A stretch of DNA of 64,000 nucleotides. Origin: Pseudomonas triticicola (lineage in GTDB: Bacteria > Pseudomonadota > Gammaproteobacteria > Pseudomonadales > Pseudomonadaceae). The stretch spans positions 2,641,001-2,705,000 of the forward strand of contig NZ_JAHSTX010000001.1 of assembly GCF_019145375.1 (NCBI RefSeq), written 5' to 3'. Under the pieces are notes generated by a model. It made no database searches. It saw nothing but the letters and a program-made list of their open reading frames with translations, and was not told where the DNA came from. The first letter of the stretch is position 1. The number at the start of each line of letters is the position of its first letter. Positions 17,760 to 25,938 of the stretch are shown piece after piece. The translations under genes were made by a program, and so were the position numbers.

Positions 17760-18692
17760 TCAACGACGCTTGGGATAAAGTTTCGGCTCACCCGGCGGGC
17801 GACTCTTGAAGCGCCGATGCGCCCACAGGTATTGCTCGGGGCAGGCACGCAAAGCGCTCTCGACCCACTGATTGATGCGGATGCAATCGGCCTCCTCGCT
17901 CTCGCCGGGGAAGTCATCCAGCGGCGGATGGATCACCAGGCGATAACCACTGCCGTCGGCCAGACGTTCCTGCGTGAACGGCACCACCAAGGCTTTACCC
18001 AGGCGCGCGAACTTGGTCGTCGCAGTGACAGTGGCGGCCTGAATGCCGAACAGCGGCACGAAGATGCTCTGCTTGGCGCCGTAATCCTGATCCGGCGCAT
18101 ACCAGATCGCCCGTCCCGAGCGCAGCAGTTTGAGCATGCCGCGTACGTCATCGCGCTCCACCGCCAGCGAATCGAGATTGTGCCGCTCGCGGCCACGGCG
18201 CTGGACGAAGTCGAACAAGGGATTTTTGTGTTCGCGGTACATGCCGTCGATGGTGTGCTGCTGGCCGAGCAGCGCCGCGCCGATTTCCAGCGTGGTGAAA
18301 TGCGCGGCCATGAGGATCACGCCTTTGCCTTCGCGCTGGGCTTTTTGCAGATGTTCAAGGCCTTCGACGTGGGCCAGTTTCGCCAGACGCTCGCGCGACC
18401 ACCACCAGCTCATCGCCATTTCAAAAAAGGCGATCCCGGTGGAGGCGAAGTTTTCCTTGAGCAGGCGTTTGCGCTCGGCGGCGGATTTTTCCGGGAAGCA
18501 CAATTCCAGATTGCGCCGGGCGATGGTTCGCCGGTCGCTGGCGACGCGATACATCAACGCGCCCAAAACTCGACCGATGGTCAGCAGCGCCGGATACGGC
18601 AACTGCACGATCAGCCACAAAAGCCCCAGGCCGCACCAGAGCGGCCAGAAGCGCGGAGCAAGATATGCTTTTCGAAAACGCGGGCGATCCAT
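17760..18692 (-). CDS. Lipid A late acyltransferase (LpxL/HtrB family)
   Basis: A 310-residue inner-membrane enzyme that adds a secondary lauroyl-type chain to lipid A. An N-terminal hydrophobic anchor (residues ~12-35) precedes the catalytic domain with the HX4E motif H-F-T-T-L-E near residue 133 and the Y-A-P-D-Q-D-Y-G motif near 200. The ATG at 18692 is chosen over an in-frame start at 18818 because it gives the usual M-D-R-P-R-F N-terminus; the longer form would also overlap the start of minC. It is divergent from minC, as is common in Pseudomonas. Confidence 0.92.
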   Translation of the reverse strand: MDRPRFRKAYLAPRFWPLWCGLGLLWLIVQLPYPALLTIGRVLGALMYRVASDRRTIARRNLELCFPEKSAAERKRLLKENFASTGIAFFEMAMSWWWSRERLAKLAHVEGLEHLQKAQREGKGVILMAAHFTTLEIGAALLGQQHTIDGMYREHKNPLFDFVQRRGRERHNLDSLAVERDDVRGMLKLLRSGRAIWYAPDQDYGAKQSIFVPLFGIQAATVTATTKFARLGKALVVPFTQERLADGSGYRLVIHPPLDDFPGESEEADCIRINQWVESALRACPEQYLWAHRRFKSRPPGEPKLYPKRR

Positions 18693-18809
18693 TAAAGCTT
18701 CCGTAAATACAGTGGCCGCGCATTCTACATCGTTCGACCCGGCTTGCGGCTCGCGGGCGTTCTCGTTATAAGTCTCGGCACTTTTAGTGACAAGCCGTTG
18801 TATGCCGAC

Positions 18810-19547
18810 ATGAGCCAAACCGACCCGTTAGACCAAGATCCCGTATTCCAGCTCAAGGGCAGCATGCTGGCCATCACTGTGCTGGAACTGGCCCGTAACG
18901 ACCTCGAAAGCCTCGATCGGCAATTGGCCGCCAAAGTCGCCCAGGCGCCGAATTTTTTCAGCAATGCACCGCTGGTCCTGGCGCTGGACAAACTGCCGCC
19001 GAACCAGGGCGCGGTTGACCTGCCGGGGCTGATGCGCGTCTGCCGTCAGCACGGTCTGCGTACCCTGGCCATTCGCGCCAGCCGCATCGAAGACATCGCC
19101 GCTGCCATCGCCATCGACATCCCTGTGCTACCGCCCTCGGGTGCCCGCGAGCGTCCGCTGGAGACGCCGGAAGTCGAAGTCAAAAAGAAGCCGGAAAAGC
19201 CACCTGAGCCGACGGTCAAACCGACCCGCGTAATCACCACGCCAGTACGTGGTGGCCAACAGATATATGCCCAGGGTGGCGATCTGGTCGTGGTCTCATC
19301 GGTCAGTCCGGGGGCGGAACTTCTCGCCGATGGCAACATCCATGTATACGGCCCGATGCGCGGCCGTGCGCTGGCCGGCGTCAAAGGTGACACCAAGGCA
19401 CGGATTTTCTGTCAGCAATTGAGCGCTGAACTGATCTCCATCGCCGGTCATTACAAGGTCTCCGAGGATTTGCGTCGCGATCCGATGTGGGGCTCGGGCG
19501 TCCAGGTCAGCCTGTCAGGCGACGTGTTGAACATCATTCGGCTTTAA
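18810..19547 (+). CDS. minC: Septum-site determining protein MinC
   Basis: A 245-residue inhibitor of FtsZ assembly that blocks division at the poles. The N-terminal FtsZ-interacting domain (residues 1-110) is joined by a K/P/E-rich linker (~120-150) to the C-terminal beta-helix, with the [15 protein letters not shown] segment near 157 and G-R-A-L-A-G-V near 187. ATG 18810 gives the standard family N-terminus; the frame runs further upstream to 18744. It begins the min operon. Confidence 0.95.
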   Translation: MSQTDPLDQDPVFQLKGSMLAITVLELARNDLESLDRQLAAKVAQAPNFFSNAPLVLALDKLPPNQGAVDLPGLMRVCRQHGLRTLAIRASRIEDIAAAIAIDIPVLPPSGARERPLETPEVEVKKKPEKPPEPTVKPTRVITTPVRGGQQIYAQGGDLVVVSSVSPGAELLADGNIHVYGPMRGRALAGVKGDTKARIFCQQLSAELISIAGHYKVSEDLRRDPMWGSGVQVSLSGDVLNIIRL

Positions 19548-19716
19548 CGGATACTGCCGCATTTTCCAAGCATCTCTAAAACGTAGCGAAAACGGCTCAA
19601 ACGAAGTAGGAAAAAGGCTTAAAGCCAAATTCCAGCCAAGGCTGTCCGACTGCAGTAGTTTTCAAGAGATGTTTTTCAGGGGCTGAACAGTCCTTCTTCC
19701 TTAGGGGTGAAACACC

Positions 19717-20529
19717 TTGGCCAAGATTCTCGTGGTTACATCCGGCAAGGGTGGTGTGGGTAAGACCACCACCAGCGCCGCTATCGGTACCGGTCTCGCT
19801 CTGCGCGGCCACAAAACAGTGATCGTCGACTTCGACGTGGGCTTGCGTAACCTCGACCTGATCATGGGTTGCGAGCGCCGCGTGGTGTATGACTTCGTCA
19901 ACGTGGTAAACGGCGAAGCCAACCTGCAACAGGCACTGATCAAAGACAAGCGCCTGGAAAACCTCTACGTACTGGCGGCCAGCCAGACCCGCGACAAAGA
20001 CGCGCTGACCGTCGAAGGCGTGGAAAAAGTCCTGATGGAGCTCAAGGAACAATTCGAGTTCGTCGTCTGCGACTCCCCGGCGGGCATCGAGAAAGGTGCG
20101 CACCTGGCCATGTATTTCGCCGATGAAGCGATCGTCGTGACCAACCCGGAAGTGTCCTCGGTACGTGACTCGGACCGCATGCTCGGCCTGCTGGCGAGCA
20201 AATCGCGCCGCGCCGAACGTGGCGAAGACCCGATCAAGGAACACCTGCTGATCACCCGCTACCACCCGGAGCGTGTTGAAAAGGGCGAGATGCTCGGCGT
20301 TGAAGACGTCAAGGAAATCCTCTCGGTGACCCTGCTCGGCGTCATCCCGGAATCCCAGGCGGTGCTCAAGGCTTCCAACCAGGGCGTGCCCGTTATTCTC
20401 GACGACCAGAGCGATGCCGGTCAGGCTTACAGCGATACCGTCGACCGCCTGCTGGGCAAAGAAAAAGCCCACCGATTCCTCGATGTCGAGAAGAAGGGAT
20501 TCTTCGAGCGCCTGTTTGGAGGTAGGTAA
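19717..20529 (+). CDS. minD: Septum-site determining ATPase MinD
   Basis: A 270-residue membrane-binding ATPase that recruits MinC and oscillates with MinE. The deviant Walker A motif K-G-G-V-G-K-T-T is at residues 11-18, switch region [10 protein letters not shown] near 39, and the C-terminal amphipathic membrane-targeting helix F-F-E-R-L-F-G-G-R. The start is the rare codon TTG at 19717, fixed by the conserved M-A-K-I-L-V-V-T N-terminus. It overlaps minE by one base. Confidence 0.98.
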   Translation: MAKILVVTSGKGGVGKTTTSAAIGTGLALRGHKTVIVDFDVGLRNLDLIMGCERRVVYDFVNVVNGEANLQQALIKDKRLENLYVLAASQTRDKDALTVEGVEKVLMELKEQFEFVVCDSPAGIEKGAHLAMYFADEAIVVTNPEVSSVRDSDRMLGLLASKSRRAERGEDPIKEHLLITRYHPERVEKGEMLGVEDVKEILSVTLLGVIPESQAVLKASNQGVPVILDDQSDAGQAYSDTVDRLLGKEKAHRFLDVEKKGFFERLFGGR

Positions 20530-20783
20530 TGAACCTTTTTGACTTCTTTCGTGCCAACAAAAAGCCAAGTACCGCCTCGGTAGCGAAAGAGCGTCTACAG
20601 ATCATCGTGGCGCATGAGCGCGGCCAGCGCAGCACGCCGGATTACCTGCCAGCCTTGCAGAAGGAACTGGTCGACGTGATCCGCAAGTACGTCAACATCG
20701 GCAACGACGACGTACATGTTGCACTGGAAAGCCAGGGCAGTTGCTCGATTCTGGAACTCAACATCACCCTGCCCGATCGCTGA
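20529..20783 (+). CDS. minE: Cell division topological specificity factor MinE
   Basis: An 84-residue protein that stimulates MinD ATPase and places the division site at midcell. The N-terminal membrane/MinD-binding helix (N-L-F-D-F-F-R) and the dimerisation domain with [13 protein letters not shown] are present. Its ATG shares the last base of the minD TAA stop (TAATG), showing translational coupling, with AGGTAGG upstream. Confidence 0.98.
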   Translation: MNLFDFFRANKKPSTASVAKERLQIIVAHERGQRSTPDYLPALQKELVDVIRKYVNIGNDDVHVALESQGSCSILELNITLPDR

Positions 20784-20827
20784 GTCGATTTGGCAGTCGC
20801 TACGGCGGCTCGGACTGTTGATGCTCG

Positions 20828-20900
20828 TGTAGGAGCTGCCGAAGGCTGCGATCTTTTGATCTTCAAAGTCAAAAGATCGCAGCCTTCGGCAGCTCCTACA
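20828..20900. repeat. TGTAGGAGCTGCCGAAGGC-class inverted repeat
   Basis: TGTAGGAGCTGCCGAAGGCT and its exact inverse, with matching GATCTTTTGA/TCAAAAGATC inner arms, make a near-perfect 32-base stem. It lies after minE and may end the min transcript. Confidence 0.9.
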
Positions 20901-20952
20901 GGGTTATCGGCAGCTCCGAGCCGCCGTTGGCATTTGTTACGAGGCTGTTTTA

Positions 20953-21588
20953 ATGCCGCTGTCCAACATCCGTATCATCCATCAGGACGCCGCCGTACTG
21001 GTGGTCGACAAACCGACCCTGCTGCTCTCGGTGCCCGGTCGCGCTGACGACAACAAGGACTGCCTGATTACCCGCCTGCAGGAAAACGGCTACCCGGAAG
21101 CGCGCATCGTCCATCGTCTGGACTGGGAAACCTCCGGCATCATCCTGCTGGCCCGGGATGCCGACACCCATCGCGAGCTGTCGCGGCAGTTTCATGACCG
21201 CGAAACCGAAAAGGCCTACACCGCTTTGGCCTGGGGTCAGCCGGAGCTGGACAGCGGCAGCATCGACCTGCCCCTGCGCTACGATCCGCCGACCAAACCA
21301 CGGCATGTGGTCGATCACGAATTCGGCAAGCATGCAATGACGTTCTGGAAGGTGCTGGAACGTTGCGGCGACTGGTGCCGGGTCGAATTGACACCGATCA
21401 CCGGGCGCTCGCACCAGTTGCGCGTGCACATGTTGTCAATCGGCCATCCGCTGCTCGGTGACGGACTCTACGCCCACGAGCAAGCGCTGGCGGCCTGGCC
21501 CCGTCTGTGCCTGCACGCGAGCATGCTCAGCTTCACTCATCCGCAAACCGGCGAACGCCTGCGCTTCGAGTGCCCGGCACCGTTCTGA
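20953..21588 (+). CDS. rluA: RluA-family pseudouridine synthase
   Basis: A 211-residue single-domain pseudouridine synthase. The catalytic motif H-R-L-D-W-E-T-S-G near residue 55 contains the essential aspartate; tryptophan replaces the more usual methionine. G-R-S-H-Q-L-R-V-H-M near 154 and G-H-P-L-L-G-D-G-L-Y follow. The absence of an S4 domain and the short length point to the RluA type, which modifies 23S rRNA U746 and tRNA U32, rather than RluC/D. Substrate assignment is inferred from family. Confidence 0.9.
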   Translation: MPLSNIRIIHQDAAVLVVDKPTLLLSVPGRADDNKDCLITRLQENGYPEARIVHRLDWETSGIILLARDADTHRELSRQFHDRETEKAYTALAWGQPELDSGSIDLPLRYDPPTKPRHVVDHEFGKHAMTFWKVLERCGDWCRVELTPITGRSHQLRVHMLSIGHPLLGDGLYAHEQALAAWPRLCLHASMLSFTHPQTGERLRFECPAPF

Positions 21589-21601
21589 CAGCCAGCACCG
21601 G

Positions 21602-21639
21602 CCCCATGGGTGAGCGAGCCTGCTCGCTCACCCATGGGG
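21602..21639. repeat. Perfect 17-base-arm palindrome
   Basis: CCCCATGGGTGAGCGAG is followed four bases later by its exact inverse. The core GCGAGCCTGCTCGC is the REP-type core, but the outer arms differ. It follows the pseudouridine synthase gene and may act as a transcript end. Confidence 0.8.
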
Positions 21640-21706
21640 ATCCGGTCCGGATTCAATTCCCCGGCCAATACGTTAAACTCCCGCCCATTGCTGTCTGGAG
21701 TTTCTT

Positions 21707-22996
21707 ATGCGCGCAGAGTTGAACCAGGGCCTGATCGACTTTCTCAAGGCCTCCCCTACCCCGTTCCACGCCACCGCCAGCCTCGTTCAGCGTCTGGAGG
21801 CCGCCGGTTATGTGCGCCTCGACGAGCGCGAGCCATGGTCCACCGAGGCCAACGGCCGCTATTACGTCACCCGTAACGACTCCTCTATCGTCGCGATCAA
21901 AATGGGCCGCAACTCGCCACTGCACGACGGTATCCGTATGGTCGGCGCGCATACCGACAGCCCGTGCCTGCGGGTCAAGCCGCAACCGGAACTGCAGCGT
22001 CAGGGTTTCTGGCAGCTGGGCGTCGAAGTCTACGGCGGCGCGCTGCTGGCGCCGTGGTTTGACCGCGATCTGTCGCTCGCCGGCCGCGTGACCTTCCGCC
22101 GTGACGGCAAGGTCGAGAGCCAGTTGATCGACTTCAAGGCACCGATCGCGATCATTCCCAACCTGGCCATTCACCTCAACCGTGAAGCCAACCAGGGCTG
22201 GGCGATCAACGCGCAGACCGAACTACCGCCGATCCTGGCGCAATTCGCCGGTGACGAGCGCGTCGATTTCCGCGCCGTGCTCACTGATCAATTGGCCCGC
22301 GAACACGGCCTGAACGCCGACGTGGTGCTGGATTACGAGCTGAGTTTCTACGACACGCAAAGCGCGGCGGTGATCGGCCTGAACGGCGATTTCATTGCCG
22401 GTGCGCGTCTGGACAACCTGCTGTCGTGCTACGCCGGCCTGCAAGCGTTGCTCACCGCCGAGACCGACGAAACCTGCGTACTGGTCTGTAATGACCACGA
22501 AGAAGTCGGCTCCTGCTCGGCATGCGGTGCCGACGGCCCGATGCTCGAACAGACCCTGCGCCGCCTGTTGCCGGAAGGCGACGAGTTCGTCCGCACCATT
22601 CAGAAATCCCTGCTGGTGTCGGCCGACAACGCCCACGGCGTGCATCCCAACTACGCGGACAAGCACGATGCCAACCATGGCCCGAAACTCAACGCCGGCC
22701 CGGTGATCAAGGTCAACAGCAACCAGCGCTACGCCACCAACAGCGAAACCGCCGGCTTCTTCCGCCATCTGTGCATGGCCGAAGAAGTCCCGGTGCAAAG
22801 CTTCGTGGTGCGCAGCGATATGGGCTGCGGTTCGACCATTGGCCCGATCACCGCCAGCCATCTGGGTGTGCGCACCGTCGACATTGGCCTGCCGACCTTT
22901 GCCATGCACTCGATTCGCGAACTGTGCGGCAGCCATGATCTGGCGCATCTGGTCAAAGTGCTCAGCGCGTTTTATGCCAGCCGTGAATTGCCGTAA
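21707..22996 (+). CDS. apeB: M18-family aminopeptidase
   Basis: A 429-residue cytosolic dizinc aminopeptidase acting mainly on acidic N-termini. Metal and catalytic motifs are present: G-A-H-T-D-S-P near residue 81, N-D-H-E-E-V-G-S near 263, D-N-A-H-G-V-H-P-N near 306 and S-D-M-G-C-G-S-T near 368. Length and motif spacing fit the M18 (aspartyl/probable M18) family. It is monocistronic between two palindromic repeats. Confidence 0.95.
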   Translation: MRAELNQGLIDFLKASPTPFHATASLVQRLEAAGYVRLDEREPWSTEANGRYYVTRNDSSIVAIKMGRNSPLHDGIRMVGAHTDSPCLRVKPQPELQRQGFWQLGVEVYGGALLAPWFDRDLSLAGRVTFRRDGKVESQLIDFKAPIAIIPNLAIHLNREANQGWAINAQTELPPILAQFAGDERVDFRAVLTDQLAREHGLNADVVLDYELSFYDTQSAAVIGLNGDFIAGARLDNLLSCYAGLQALLTAETDETCVLVCNDHEEVGSCSACGADGPMLEQTLRRLLPEGDEFVRTIQKSLLVSADNAHGVHPNYADKHDANHGPKLNAGPVIKVNSNQRYATNSETAGFFRHLCMAEEVPVQSFVVRSDMGCGSTIGPITASHLGVRTVDIGLPTFAMHSIRELCGSHDLAHLVKVLSAFYASRELP

Positions 22997-23007
22997 AGGC
23001 TGAAAAG

Positions 23008-23114
23008 CTTCGCGAGCAGGCTCGCTCCGACAATTGAACTGCATTTCATTGTGGGAGCCAGTCACCTCCCCTTGGAATGCCAATCAACCTGTGGGAGCGA
23101 GCCTGCTCGCGAAA
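23008..23114. repeat. REP-type cluster after apeB
   Basis: One CTTCGCGAGCAGGCTCGCTC copy, a partial GTGGGAGC copy and one inverted full copy ending GCTCGCGAA, forming a nested stem after the apeB stop. Confidence 0.85.
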
Positions 23115-23228
23115 GCGCCTGTGCAGACAGCAGAATCCTCTCGGCCTGATGCATTCCTGAGCCACATCACACCCTGCCTCGAAAACCCGCCTAGACTGCA
23201 AGAATCCTCTACAGACAAGGCAGTCTTC

Positions 23229-23405
23229 ATGATCTCGATGTCCTCCTTCCACGCCATGCTCATTCCCATCCTCAGCGGAATGATCCTGCTGGCCATCGGC
23301 TTCAACTTCCGCGACAAGAACGCCGGGGTGTTCGCCATGTGGATCGGCATGCTGATGATCCTCGCCACGGTGGTCTACAAGATCCTCGCCAAACTCAACG
23401 AATGA
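23229..23405 (+). CDS. Small two-helix membrane protein
   Basis: A 58-residue protein with two predicted membrane helices (residues ~8-25 and ~34-52) separated by a charged turn (F-R-D-K-N). No named family is recognised. ACAAGGCAG precedes the ATG; an internal ATG at 23238 is possible. It lies directly before the MscS-type channel gene, overlapping a possible upstream start of that gene, so the two may be co-transcribed. Confidence 0.65.
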   Translation: MISMSSFHAMLIPILSGMILLAIGFNFRDKNAGVFAMWIGMLMILATVVYKILAKLNE

Positions 23406-23479
23406 CCGCGCCCGGCTCGCATTGCGCCAAGGGGCCTCGTACACTCCAGCGCATCCGCCTATCGCGAGGTTGTCTTCTG

Positions 23480-25636
23480 GTGTTTGCTCGTCTTTTTGCT
23501 TTGCCCGGTCTGCTGCTTGTCTGCCTGATGACGCTGCTGCCGCTGGCGCCCGCCCAGGCAGTCGGTCTGCCCGGCCTGCTCAACACTTCCAAACCGCAGC
23601 CTGAAGCCGTGGAACCCCTCGGCCAGTCGCTGGACGAAGTGATCAAGTCGCTGGAAAACGACAAGCAACGCGCGCAGCTGCTCAGTGATCTGAAGAAGCT
23701 GCGCGACGCCACGAAGAAAGCTCAGACCACCCCCGAAGAAGGCGTGCTGGGCCTGATCGGCGGCACCCTCGCCAGCTTCGAAAAACAGTTTTCCGGCGCC
23801 GACAGCCCGATTACCCGCTGGTCCAACGAATTCGATCTGGCCAAGGACGAACTGACCAGCAAGCTGCTGCCGGCCAATGAATGGCTGCCGATCATCTTCG
23901 GTTTCGCGGTGATCCTGATGGTCTGGAGCCTGCTCGCCGCCGCGCTGATCTGGCTTGGCCACCGCGTGCGTCTGCGCTTCGGCCTCACCGAAGAACTGCC
24001 GCAACACCCCAAGGCCCTCGACATGCTGCGTTTTGCCCTGCGCAAGCTCGGGCCGTGGCTGATCGCGTTGGTGATGACGGTGTACATGAGCTACGTGCTG
24101 CCGTCGTCACTGGGCAAAAGCCTGGCGATGGTGCTGGCCTATGCGTTGGTGGTCGGCACCTGTTTCTCGGCGATCTGCGTGATCGCCTTCTCTCTGCTCG
24201 ACGGCCCGCACCGTCATCGCGCGCTGTACATCCTGCGTCATCAGGCGTTTCGGCCGCTGTGGCTGATCGGCAGCTTTGCCGCGTTCGGTGAAGCGTTGAG
24301 CGATCCGCGCTTGGTCGAGAGTCTCGGCGTGCATCTGGCGCACACCGCCGCGACTACCGCCAACGTGCTGGCGGCGCTGTCGACCGGCCTGTTCATTCTG
24401 CGATTCCGCCGACCGATCGCGCACCTGATCCGCAACCAACCGCTGTCGCGGCGCCTGACGCGCCGCGCCCTTAGCGACACCATCGAAATCCTCGGCACCT
24501 TCTGGTACGTGCCGGCACTGGTGCTGGTCGGCATCTCGCTGTTCGCCACGTTTGTCTCCGCCGGCGACACCAGCACCGCGCTGCGCCAGTCGCTGATCTG
24601 CACGGTGCTGCTGGTGTTGTGCATGGTGATCAACGGCCTGGTGCGCCGCCATTCACTGAAACCGCAACGCGGGCCGAAACGCCATGCGCTGTACTCGGAG
24701 CGATTGAAAAACTTCTTCTATACCCTGACGCATTTGCTGGTGTGGCTGATCTTCATCGAACTGGGCCTGCGCGTGTGGGGCCATTCGCTGATCGCGTTCG
24801 CCGAAGGCGATGGCCATGACATCAGCGTCAAACTGTTCAGCCTGATCGGCACGCTGATTTTCTCCTGGCTGATCTGGATCCTCGCCGACACCGCCGTGCA
24901 CCACGCCCTCACCCGCTCGCGCAAAGGCCTGGCGAATGCGCGGGCGCAGACGATGATGCCGCTGATCCGCAACGTGCTGTTCGTGGCGATCTTCATCATT
25001 GCGCTGATCGTCGCCCTGGCGAACATGGGCATGAACGTCACGCCGCTGCTGGCCGGTGCCGGCGTGATCGGTCTGGCTATCGGCTTCGGCGCGCAGTCGC
25101 TGGTCGCCGACTTGATCACCGGCCTGTTCATCATCATCGAAGACTCGCTGGCCATTGATGATTACGTCGACGTTGGCGGCCACCTCGGCACCGTCGAAGG
25201 CCTGACCATTCGCACCGTACGCCTGCGCGACATCGACGGCATCGTCCACACCATCCCGTTCAGCGAGATCAAAAGCATCAAGAACTACTCGCGGGAATTC
25301 GGCTACGCCATCTTCCGCGTCGCCGTGCCGTACAACATGGAAATCGACGACGCGATCAAACTGATGCGCGACGTCGGCCAGAAGATGCGCAGCGATCCGC
25401 TACAACGCCGCAACATCTGGTCGCCGCTGGAGATTCAGGGTGTAGAAAGTTTCGAGTCCGGCAGCGCGATTCTGCGGGCACGGTTCAAGACTGCGCCGAT
25501 CAAGCAGTGGGAAGTTTCCCGGGCGTTCAATTTGTCGTTGAAAAGGCAACTGGATGAGGCGGGATTGGATCTGGCGACGCCGCGGATGAGTGTCCAGGTG
25601 ATTACGCCTGGGGTGGAAATCAAAAAGGAAAGCTGA
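23480..25636 (+). CDS. MscS-family mechanosensitive channel
   Basis: A 718-residue inner-membrane channel with an N-terminal signal peptide (to about A-P-A-Q-A), a periplasmic helical stretch (~40-130), about ten membrane segments and a C-terminal MscS core. The pore-lining glycine/alanine-rich helix (G-V-I-G-L-A-I-G-F-G-A-Q-S-L-V) and the beta domain V-G-G-H-L-G-T-V-E are clear. GTG at 23480, with GAGG upstream, gives a standard signal peptide; an in-frame ATG at 23402 overlapping the previous stop is the alternative and would add 26 residues. Presumed function is osmotic release of solutes. Confidence 0.88.
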   Translation: MFARLFALPGLLLVCLMTLLPLAPAQAVGLPGLLNTSKPQPEAVEPLGQSLDEVIKSLENDKQRAQLLSDLKKLRDATKKAQTTPEEGVLGLIGGTLASFEKQFSGADSPITRWSNEFDLAKDELTSKLLPANEWLPIIFGFAVILMVWSLLAAALIWLGHRVRLRFGLTEELPQHPKALDMLRFALRKLGPWLIALVMTVYMSYVLPSSLGKSLAMVLAYALVVGTCFSAICVIAFSLLDGPHRHRALYILRHQAFRPLWLIGSFAAFGEALSDPRLVESLGVHLAHTAATTANVLAALSTGLFILRFRRPIAHLIRNQPLSRRLTRRALSDTIEILGTFWYVPALVLVGISLFATFVSAGDTSTALRQSLICTVLLVLCMVINGLVRRHSLKPQRGPKRHALYSERLKNFFYTLTHLLVWLIFIELGLRVWGHSLIAFAEGDGHDISVKLFSLIGTLIFSWLIWILADTAVHHALTRSRKGLANARAQTMMPLIRNVLFVAIFIIALIVALANMGMNVTPLLAGAGVIGLAIGFGAQSLVADLITGLFIIIEDSLAIDDYVDVGGHLGTVEGLTIRTVRLRDIDGIVHTIPFSEIKSIKNYSREFGYAIFRVAVPYNMEIDDAIKLMRDVGQKMRSDPLQRRNIWSPLEIQGVESFESGSAILRARFKTAPIKQWEVSRAFNLSLKRQLDEAGLDLATPRMSVQVITPGVEIKKES

Positions 25637-25645
25637 ACAGAGATG

Positions 25646-25685
25646 GCCCCCTATTGGCAGGTAATACCAATAGGGGGCTAGTTTT
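25646..25685 (+). terminator. Rho-independent terminator after the MscS-type gene
   Basis: GCCCCCTATTGG and its perfect inverse CCAATAGGGGGC flank a nine-base loop, followed by TAGTTTT. It lies between the convergent channel and pyocin-immunity genes. Confidence 0.88.
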
Positions 25686-25938
25686 ATCTGGCTTTGAAAC
25701 CAGGTTTTCCTGCGGCGGTCCGCCACCTTTTTACTTCCGCCACAATATTTTCCGGACCGCTTTTCCCCGATTCTGGGTAGTAGATTAAATCGGAACCCGC
25801 TGGATGTTCGCTCAGTCGTTCAAACTCCATTACAGCTGAGGTTTGCCCCTTCTCAGTCGCGTAATCCGATTGGTATATCTTTTGTACGAAATGCAAGAAT
25901 TGCTCTTCGGACATTTCATTGATCATTATTTTTTTCAT
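25684..25938 (-). CDS. Pyocin/colicin E-type immunity protein
   Basis: An 84-residue acidic protein of the Im2/Im7/Im9 family that binds and neutralises the HNH nuclease domain of the cognate bacteriocin. The family specificity helix region and the strongly conserved E-H-P-A-G-S-D-L-I-Y-Y-P motif (residues ~45-56) are present, as is V-K-R-W-R-T-A-A-G-K-P-G-F-K at the C-terminus. Its start overlaps the last base of the toxin gene, the usual arrangement ensuring co-expression. Confidence 0.96.
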   Translation of the reverse strand: MKKIMINEMSEEQFLHFVQKIYQSDYATEKGQTSAVMEFERLSEHPAGSDLIYYPESGKSGPENIVAEVKRWRTAAGKPGFKAR

